A stretch of DNA of 19,453 bases from JAFAZJ01 sp964437145 (lineage in GTDB: Bacteria > Pseudomonadota > Alphaproteobacteria > Reyranellales > Reyranellaceae). Below the pieces are notes generated by a model. That model ran no database searches. It was not told the origin of the DNA and saw nothing but the letters and a program-made list of their open reading frames with translations. Made by a program: the position numbers and the translations under genes. This document shows, one piece after another, positions 14,411-19,453 of this stretch; the stretch's first letter is position 1; every line of letters begins with the position of its first letter. The stretch covers positions 1 through 19,453 of the forward strand of contig CAYTFW010000125.1 in the NCBI GenBank assembly GCA_964437145.1, written 5' to 3'.

Positions 14411-14506
14411 ACCTTTCCAAGGCGGGCGGCAAGGCTGGCGGGATGGTCAAACGGCGCCCTCCGCCGCGCTCCGGGAAAGCCACCCGACGATCTGGATCGT
14501 GCCGCG

Positions 14507-14581
14507 ATGGTATGTTATATTTTTTCTCGGTATTTCAGATACTAGGCGCGGATTTCTTAAGTTCTTTGGCCGGCGGGGTGA
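14507..14581 (+). promoter_or_regulatory. Probable promoter region of type I secretion operon
   Basis: An AT-rich patch (ATGGTATGTTATATTTTTTC, near 14507-14530, and GATTTCTTAAGTTCTTTGG near 14551-14569) stands out from the GC-rich context directly upstream of the ABC transporter start. TATATT could serve as a -10 element; no clear -35 was identified. CGGGGTGA precedes the ATG at 14582 and may be a weak ribosome binding site. Confidence 0.4.
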
Positions 14582-16348
14582 ATGAACAACAAGTCGAGGA
14601 AAACCGACGAGCTGGCCCGCGCGCTGAAGCTTTGCCGCCGTCACTTCCTGACCGCCGGCGTCTTCAGCCTGGGCATCAACCTGCTCTTTCTCGCCCCGTC
14701 GCTCTACATGCTGCAGGTCTACGACCGGGTGATCGCCAGCTCGAGCGGGACGACGCTGCTGATGCTGACCATCGTCCTGCTGGTGGCGTTCGTCGCCATG
14801 GCCGGCCTCGACTGGGTGCGCGCGCGGCTCCTGGCACGCGCCGGCGTGCGTCTCGACCGGGTGCTGGGCGGCCGCGTGATCGCCGCCACCTTCGCCGGCG
14901 CCGGTCGCGGCGACACCGGCGGCAGCCAGCCGTTGCGCGACTTCGACACGGTGCGCCTGTTCGTGTCGGGACCGGCCATCAACGCGCTGTTCGACATGCC
15001 GTGGGCGCCGATCTATCTGTTCGTGATCTTCATGCTGCATCCCTGGATGGGCGCCTTCGCCCTGGGCTGCATGGTGGTGCTGCTGCTGACGGCGGTGATC
15101 GGCGAGTATCTCGCGCGCAAGCCGCTGGCCGAATCGACGGAGGCCGCCAACAGGAGCTACCGTCTCACCGAGTCGAGCCTGCGCAACGCCGAGGTCGTGC
15201 AGGCCATGGGCATGATGCGCCATCTGCAGGCGCGCTGGGGCCGCGAGCGCAACCGCATGCTGGCGCGCCAGGACTCGGTGGCCAACCGCATGGCCGCCAC
15301 CGCCAGCTTCACCAAGTTCCTGCGCCTGGCCATGCAGTCGCTGATCGTCGGCCTGGGCGCGTGGCTGGTCATCGAGCGCTCCGCCACCCTGGGCGCGATG
15401 TTCGCCGGTTCGCTGCTGCTGGCCCGCGCCCTGCAGCCGGTCGAGGCGATCGTCGGCGCGTGGCACACCATGGCCTCGGTGCGCGGCGCCTTCGATCGCC
15501 TGAAGAGCCTGCTGGCCGCCAACCCGGTGGAGCAGGACAAGCTCAGCCTGCCGCGGCCGGCGGGCCGGGTCGAGGTCCAGGCGTTGACCTTCGGCGTGCG
15601 CGGCACCAACCGGATCATCCTCAGGGGCCTCGACTTCGCCATCCAGCCCGGCGAGGCGCTCGGCGTCATCGGCGCGTCGGGCTCGGGCAAGACGACCCTG
15701 GCGCGGCTGCTGGTCGGCCTGGCCTCGCCGTTCAGCGGCGCGGTGCGGTTGGACGGCGCCGAGATCGCCAAGTGGTCACGCGAGGAGCTCGGACCCTATC
15801 TCGGCTACCTGCCGCAGGACGTCGAGCTGTTCGCCGACACCGTCGCCAACAACATCAGCCGCTTCCGCGACGGCGAGGATTCGGCCGTCGTCGACGCGGC
15901 GCAGCTGGCGGGCGTGCACGAGGCGATCCTGGCGTTGCCAGAAGGCTACGACACCCAGGTCGGCGAAGGCGGATCGGCGCTGCCCGGCGGCCTGCGCCAG
16001 CGCATCGGCCTGGCGCGCGCGATCTATGGCAGCCCGTGCCTGGTGGTGCTCGACGAGCCCAATTCCAACCTCGACAACGACGGCGAGGCCGCCCTGGCGG
16101 CGTGCATCAAGCACCTCAAGATGTGGGGCACCAGCGTGGTCATGATCTCGCACCGGCCGGCGGCGCTGAACGTGGTCGACAAGGTGCTGGTGCTGAAGGA
16201 CGGCACCCAGGTCGCCTACGGGCCGCGCGACGAGGTGCTCAAGCGCGTGACGCGACCGGTCCAGGTCAGCGCCGCGCCCAACGCCAAGACGGAGGCCAAG
16301 CCGGCGGTGCCCAGCGTCGAGCTGGTGGCGGCGGAGGGCCGCGTATGA
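14582..16348 (+). CDS. Type I secretion system permease/ATPase (PrtD family)
   Basis: A 588-residue inner-membrane ABC exporter half-molecule. The N-terminal domain has TM helices at about 23-45, 57-75, 142-175 and 247-290 and the hallmark SLYMLQVYDRV (40-50). The ATPase has Walker A GASGSGKT (364-371), Q-loop Gln412 in YLPQDVELF, Walker B CLVVLDEP (486-493) and switch His524. The signature motif reads ALPGGLRQRIGLARA (466-480) instead of the usual LSGGQ. There is no N-terminal C39 peptidase domain, so it should handle RTX-type C-terminal signals or lipase/protease-like substrates. The next gene starts within its stop codon (ATGA, 16345-16348), showing tight coupling. No outer-membrane TolC gene or substrate is visible here. 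Confidence 0.93.
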   Translation: MNNKSRKTDELARALKLCRRHFLTAGVFSLGINLLFLAPSLYMLQVYDRVIASSSGTTLLMLTIVLLVAFVAMAGLDWVRARLLARAGVRLDRVLGGRVIAATFAGAGRGDTGGSQPLRDFDTVRLFVSGPAINALFDMPWAPIYLFVIFMLHPWMGAFALGCMVVLLLTAVIGEYLARKPLAESTEAANRSYRLTESSLRNAEVVQAMGMMRHLQARWGRERNRMLARQDSVANRMAATASFTKFLRLAMQSLIVGLGAWLVIERSATLGAMFAGSLLLARALQPVEAIVGAWHTMASVRGAFDRLKSLLAANPVEQDKLSLPRPAGRVEVQALTFGVRGTNRIILRGLDFAIQPGEALGVIGASGSGKTTLARLLVGLASPFSGAVRLDGAEIAKWSREELGPYLGYLPQDVELFADTVANNISRFRDGEDSAVVDAAQLAGVHEAILALPEGYDTQVGEGGSALPGGLRQRIGLARAIYGSPCLVVLDEPNSNLDNDGEAALAACIKHLKMWGTSVVMISHRPAALNVVDKVLVLKDGTQVAYGPRDEVLKRVTRPVQVSAAPNAKTEAKPAVPSVELVAAEGRV

Positions 16349-17754
16349 CCAACGCCGCCGCCTCCCCTGTGCCCGCGCCGCGCCAGCCGACTCTGACGGC
16401 GGTGGATTTCCTCGGGTCGAAGAACCGGCCGCTGCGCCGCAAGCCCGACCCGCTGGATGAAAAGCCGCCGAGCGAGTCGATCCTCGGCATCGCCGCCGTG
16501 GGCTGGGCGATCGCGCTGCTGTTCTTCGGCGGGCTGGGCTACTGGTCGCTCACCGCGCCGCTGAACGGCGCCGTCGTCGCCGCCGGCGTGGTCAAGGTCG
16601 AGGGCAACCGGCGGAGCCTGCAGCACCTCGACGGCGGCATCGTCAAGGAAGTGCGCGTCAAGGAAGGCGATGTCGTCGCCGTCGACGACATCGTCGTCGT
16701 GCTCGACGACACCCAGCTGCGGGCCGAGGTCAAGGTGCTATCGCAGCACTTCCTGGTGCTGCGCGCCACCGAGGAGCGGCTGAAGGCCGAGTTCAGGCGC
16801 GCCGACGCGATGACCCTGCCGGCCGACCTCGCGGATCACGCCGACAATCAGGATTTCCCGGTGATCTGGGGCGGCCAGGTCGAGCAATTCGCAACCCGCC
16901 GCGCCGCGCTGGAGAGCGCGCGTCAGGTGGTGCGCGAGAGGATCGCCCAGCTCGAGCACCAGATCGTCGGCGGCGAGGGCGCGCTGAAATCGCTGCGATC
17001 GCAGATCGCCTCGGTGAAGGCCGAGATGGCGGACATCAAGCCGCTGATCGAGAAGAAGCTGATCGCCCGGCCGCGCTACCTGCAGCTCGAGCGCTCCGGC
17101 ACCCAGCTCGAGGGCCAGCAGGCCGAGACCGAGGCGGCGATCGCCAGGGCGCGCCAGGCGATCGCCGAGCACAACCAGCAGATCGCCCAGCTCGAGAACG
17201 AGCGCATGACCGAGGTGACACGCGAGCTGCGCGACACCCAGGCCAAGCTGCTGGAGGTGCTGCCCAAGCTCGGCAGCGCCAGGGCGGTGCTGAACCGCAT
17301 GGAGATCCGCTCGCCCTATGCCGGGCGCGTGGTCGCGCTCAACGTCTTCTCGGTCGGCGGCGTCATCGGCCGCGGCGAGAAGATCCTCGACATCGTGCCG
17401 GCCGAGGACGCCCTGGTGATCGAGGCGCAGATCGCCGTCGAGGACATCGCCGAGGTGCGGCCCAACATGCGCGCCGAGGTGCACCTGACCGCCTACAAGC
17501 AGCGCATCACGCCCATGGTCAACGCCGACGTCACGCGGATCTCGGCCGACCGGCTGGTCGATCAGAAGACCGGCCAGCCCTACTACGCGGCGTCGCTGCG
17601 CGTCGACCAGGCGCAGCTGGCGGCGTTGCCGCAGATCCAGCTCTATCCCGGCATGCCGGCGCAGGTGAACATTCCCACCGAGGAACGCACCGCCTTCGAT
17701 TACCTCGTCGGACCGCTGGTCCAGGCCTTCAACCAATCCTTCCGCCAGCGCTAG
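16345..17754 (+). CDS. HlyD/PrtE-family type I secretion membrane fusion protein
   Basis: A 469-residue periplasmic adaptor from the ATG overlapping the previous stop. A cytosolic N-terminus (1-45) leads to one TM (about 46-68), then a barrel-sandwich half (SLQHLDGGIVKEVRVKEGD, 91-109). A long alpha-helical hairpin of Gln/Glu/Arg-rich coiled coil spans about 125-310. The second half follows (RSPYAGRVVALNVFSVGGVI), then a beta-barrel, and the family C-terminus LYPGMPAQVNIPTEERTAFD then YLVGPL. It bridges the ABC permease to an outer-membrane channel. It is the last gene of a two-gene operon and is followed 29 bp later by a perfect 31-bp hairpin. Confidence 0.93.
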   Translation: MTNAAASPVPAPRQPTLTAVDFLGSKNRPLRRKPDPLDEKPPSESILGIAAVGWAIALLFFGGLGYWSLTAPLNGAVVAAGVVKVEGNRRSLQHLDGGIVKEVRVKEGDVVAVDDIVVVLDDTQLRAEVKVLSQHFLVLRATEERLKAEFRRADAMTLPADLADHADNQDFPVIWGGQVEQFATRRAALESARQVVRERIAQLEHQIVGGEGALKSLRSQIASVKAEMADIKPLIEKKLIARPRYLQLERSGTQLEGQQAETEAAIARARQAIAEHNQQIAQLENERMTEVTRELRDTQAKLLEVLPKLGSARAVLNRMEIRSPYAGRVVALNVFSVGGVIGRGEKILDIVPAEDALVIEAQIAVEDIAEVRPNMRAEVHLTAYKQRITPMVNADVTRISADRLVDQKTGQPYYAASLRVDQAQLAALPQIQLYPGMPAQVNIPTEERTAFDYLVGPLVQAFNQSFRQR

Positions 17755-17783
17755 AGCGACGAGCCCGAAATCGGCGCCGCGCC

Positions 17784-17852
17784 CTGTCATCCCGAGCGCA
17801 GCGAGGGATCCAGGTGGCTTCCCTGGATCCCTCGCTGCGCTCGGGATGACAG
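17784..17852. repeat. Family A palindromic repeat, copy 4 (perfect 31-bp arms)
   Basis: The arms at 17784-17814 and 17822-17852 are perfect complements over 31 bp with a 7-base loop (TGGCTTC). It is the best preserved family A copy in the window. It lies just downstream of the secretion operon, where it would fold strongly in the mRNA and could block 3' decay or end transcription. Confidence 0.93.
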
Positions 17853-17892
17853 CTACGTCTGATTGACCGCTCGACCGAGGCGCGTCTTCCTC

Positions 17893-17917
17893 GCTCTCCC
17901 CGCTTGCGGGGAGAGGG
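17893..17917. repeat. Family B short palindrome
   Basis: CTCTCCCCGC (17894-17903) and GCGGGGAGAG (17906-17915) form a 10-bp stem with a two-base TT loop. It lies 40 bp upstream of the MazG-like gene start, so it would be in the 5' leader of any transcript coming from upstream. Confidence 0.8.
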
Positions 17918-17957
17918 GACATTGCGCGATAGCGCCCGAGTCACGAGGGAGGCGGCG

Positions 17958-18275
17958 ATGGACATCGACGACTACGGCGAATGGGCGCGTAGGGCGGGCG
18001 GCGAGGAGACATCGCCGGAGTCACCCGACACCCACCTGGCGATCCTCGCCTTCTCGCTGATCGGCGACGCCGGTGAGGTCGGTGAGATGGTCAAGCGACG
18101 CCTGCGCGACGGCACGCTCGATCGCGAGCGGCTGGCCTACGAGCTGGGCGACGTCATCTACTACTGGGCGCGGCTCTGCGCGGCGTCGGGCGTGGCGCCC
18201 TCCACCGTGCTCGCGGAGAGTCGCCGCCATATCGAGGCGCGGCTGGCCAAGCGGGCGCAGGACGCGAGTCGATGA
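17958..18275 (+). CDS. MazG-like nucleotide pyrophosphohydrolase
   Basis: A 105-residue protein from the ATG with GGGAGG about 7 nt upstream; an earlier GTG frame at 17904 begins inside a palindrome and is unlikely. The MazG metal-binding pattern is present: Glu40 and Glu43 in GDAGEVGEM, then Glu62 and Asp65 in YELGDVIYYW. Length and the single four-helix domain fit the all-alpha NTP-PPase superfamily, which removes pyrophosphate from non-canonical or excess NTPs. The actual nucleotide is unknown. The next gene begins 1 bp after its stop, so the two are probably translationally coupled. Confidence 0.82.
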   Translation: MDIDDYGEWARRAGGEETSPESPDTHLAILAFSLIGDAGEVGEMVKRRLRDGTLDRERLAYELGDVIYYWARLCAASGVAPSTVLAESRRHIEARLAKRAQDASR

Positions 18276-18276
18276 C

Positions 18277-18705
18277 ATGCCGATGCCCATGGAATACGCC
18301 TACGCCTCGCGCGACTTCGACGCGTTCATCGAGGCGTTGCGAGAGCGCCTTGATCATGTCACGCGCCATCAGACCTATCAGACGGTCGAGTCCGTGCTGC
18401 GCGTCTTCCGCCGCCGGCTGAGCCTTCGCGACGCCGTCATCTTCGCCGATGCCTTGCCGCCGGTGCTGCGGGCGATCTTCGTGGCGCGCTGGAATCCCGA
18501 CGAGCCGCGACGGCCGTTCGACACGCCCGCGCGCCTGAACCGCGAGGTCCAGGAATTCCGCGTCGACCACGACTTCTCGCCCGACACCGCGATCGAGGAC
18601 GTGGCCACGGTCCTGTGGTCGTTCGTCGATGCCGAGGCGTTCGCGCGGGCCCTGGGTGCCCTGCCCGAGGAGGCCCGGTCGTTCTGGGCGCGACGCGATA
18701 CCTGA
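18277..18705 (+). CDS. DUF2267 domain protein
   Basis: A 142-residue cytosolic protein. In-frame ATGs at 18277, 18283 and 18289 (MPMPM) leave the exact start open; none has a strong ribosome binding site, so it probably relies on coupling to the MazG-like gene that ends at 18275. The domain repeats a two-part helical pattern: FDAFIEALRERLDHVTRHQT, then LSLRDAVIFADALPPVLRAIF, and later a second half ending FARALGALPEEARSFWARRD. This matches DUF2267, found in alphaproteobacteria and actinobacteria beside varied stress or nucleotide genes. No biochemical function is established. Confidence 0.72.
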   Translation: MPMPMEYAYASRDFDAFIEALRERLDHVTRHQTYQTVESVLRVFRRRLSLRDAVIFADALPPVLRAIFVARWNPDEPRRPFDTPARLNREVQEFRVDHDFSPDTAIEDVATVLWSFVDAEAFARALGALPEEARSFWARRDT

Positions 18706-18919
18706 TGCCGCTCCAGCCGGACCCGCGATACCGCGACACCGCAAGCCCGACACGCACCCGCTTCCGTGCCGGCGAAGGCCTCGTCCTTCCTCTCCCCGCA
18801 AGCGGGGCGCGGGGACGCTAGCAGCCGCACACGCCGCGGCGCACCTGTGACTTGCCGCAAGCGGCGCCGGGGTTTAGGTTGAACCATTGTGCGGTGCGGC
18901 ATCGGCGGAGACAGGTGAT
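18706..18919. other. Intergenic region upstream of phaR, with family B remnant
   Basis: The gap holds a degraded family B element (CTCTCCCCGCAAGCGGGGCG, near 18790-18809) and the leader of phaR. No RNA gene was recognised. PhaR proteins often bind their own promoter, and TGCGGTGCGGCA near 18890 is a low-grade repetitive candidate only. Confidence 0.45.
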
Positions 18920-19453
18920 ATGGCGACGCAGCCCGAATCCAGCGCCGGCGCGAAACCCGCGCCGGTGGTCATCAAGAAATACGCCAACCGCCGGCTCTAC
19001 AACACCTCGACCTCGATGTACGTCACCCTCGACCATCTCGCACAGATGGTGAAGGAGAAGACCGAGTTCGTGGTCTATGACGCCAAGACCGGCGAGGACA
19101 TCACCCGCTCGGTGCTGACCCAGATCATCTTCGAGGAGGAGGGCAAGAGCGGCCAGAACCTGTTGCCGATCTCCTTCCTGCGCCAGCTGATCGCCTTCTA
19201 CGGCGACAATCTGCAGGGGCTGGTACCGCAGTATCTCGACATGTCGATGCAGGCCTTCGCGCGCAACCAGGAGCAGATGCGCCAGGCGATGCAGAACGCC
19301 TTCGGCTTCAAGCCGTTCGGCGGGCTGGAGGACGCCGCCCGCCAGAACATCCAGATGTTCCAGCAGGCGATGAAGCTGATGAACCCGTTCATGGCGGGCA
19401 TGGTGCCGGGCGCCGGCGCCACGCCGCCCGCGCCGCCGCCCGCCGCCCAGCCC
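18920..19453 (+). CDS. phaR: PhaR polyhydroxyalkanoate synthesis regulator (3' truncated by window)
   Basis: The first 178 residues are visible, from an ATG preceded by GGAGACAGGTGAT. The N-terminal DNA-binding domain carries the hallmark VIKKYANRRLYNTSTSMYVT (17-36) and LDHLAQMVKE. The PHB-accumulation region follows (FVVYDAKTGEDITRSVLTQI, then FLRQLIAFYGDNLQ). A Gln/Met-rich helix (QAFARNQEQMRQAMQNAFG) then leads into an Ala/Pro-rich tail that runs off the window. PhaR represses phasin and PHA genes and is released when it binds nascent polymer granules. A PhaC-like gene lies about 4.8 kb upstream on the other strand. Confidence 0.95.
   Translation, partial: MATQPESSAGAKPAPVVIKKYANRRLYNTSTSMYVTLDHLAQMVKEKTEFVVYDAKTGEDITRSVLTQIIFEEEGKSGQNLLPISFLRQLIAFYGDNLQGLVPQYLDMSMQAFARNQEQMRQAMQNAFGFKPFGGLEDAARQNIQMFQQAMKLMNPFMAGMVPGAGATPPAPPPAAQP

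Noticed and set aside
14098..17754. A single open frame of more than 1,200 codons across the secretion operon
   Set aside because: Only its last 469 codons (from 16345) encode the adaptor. The rest is an out-of-frame shadow of the ABC gene with Arg/Ala/Gly-rich composition, caused by high GC and a lack of stops.

Overview
The window is high-GC DNA with dense coding on both strands and the look of a free-living alphaproteobacterial chromosome. Supporting signs are a PhaR regulator and a PhaC-type synthase, a type I secretion permease/adaptor pair, Tat-exported enzymes, and many palindromic intergenic repeats of the kinds common in Rhizobiales and Rhodospirillales genomes (possibly a Reyranella-like lineage; low confidence). 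No rRNA, tRNA, CRISPR array, integrase or transposase was seen. Both ends cut through genes: an MFS transporter on the left and phaR on the right.

Layout. 1-635: C-terminal half of an MFS exporter. 742-1167 (-): secreted six-cysteine DUF4189 protein. 1370-2455 and 2629-3348 (+): two proteins with twin-arginine leaders, a six-bladed Kelch propeller and a nicotinamidase-type hydrolase. 3425-7024: small acid/CoA metabolism, with one crotonase on the minus strand, a second crotonase plus a 2-keto-4-pentenoate hydratase-like gene on the plus strand, and a dienelactone hydrolase on the minus strand. The hydratase frame has no conventional start codon at its expected N-terminus. 7085-9531 (-): lipoprotein with an alpha/beta-hydrolase signature, downstream of a membrane acyltransferase. 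9532-9811: a palindrome, then an unusually AT-rich stretch. 9812-10924 (+): a lone RepA-like hexameric ATPase. 10925-11122: a C-rich CCATCCCC array, G-rich on the minus strand, and a long hairpin. 11123-12611 (-): TPR protein downstream of a four-TM LytTR transcription factor. 12805-14326 (-): PhaC-like synthase whose 5' end overlaps a small coiled-coil gene by about 190 bp in another frame. 14582-17754 (+): type I secretion ABC transporter and membrane fusion protein, overlapping by ATGA. 17958-18705 (+): MazG-like protein and DUF2267 protein. 18920-end (+): phaR, truncated by the window.

How the genes work together. The PHA-linked genes (PhaC-like, its coiled-coil partner, PhaR) suggest polyester storage, although other genes lie between them. 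The crotonases, keto-acid hydratase and dienelactone hydrolase suggest degradation of an aromatic or branched acid; the substrate cannot be read from sequence. The secretion pair has no visible substrate or TolC partner here.

Intergenic space is dominated by at least four palindrome families: A (TGTCATyCCGAGCG), B (CTCTCCCCGC), C (CCTCATGCTGAGG) and D (GGGCCGCGyCGCTCCAGCG). The least explained part is 9650-11115: the AT-rich region with a repeated 9-mer, the solitary RepA-like ATPase, the G-quadruplex-capable array and the hairpin.
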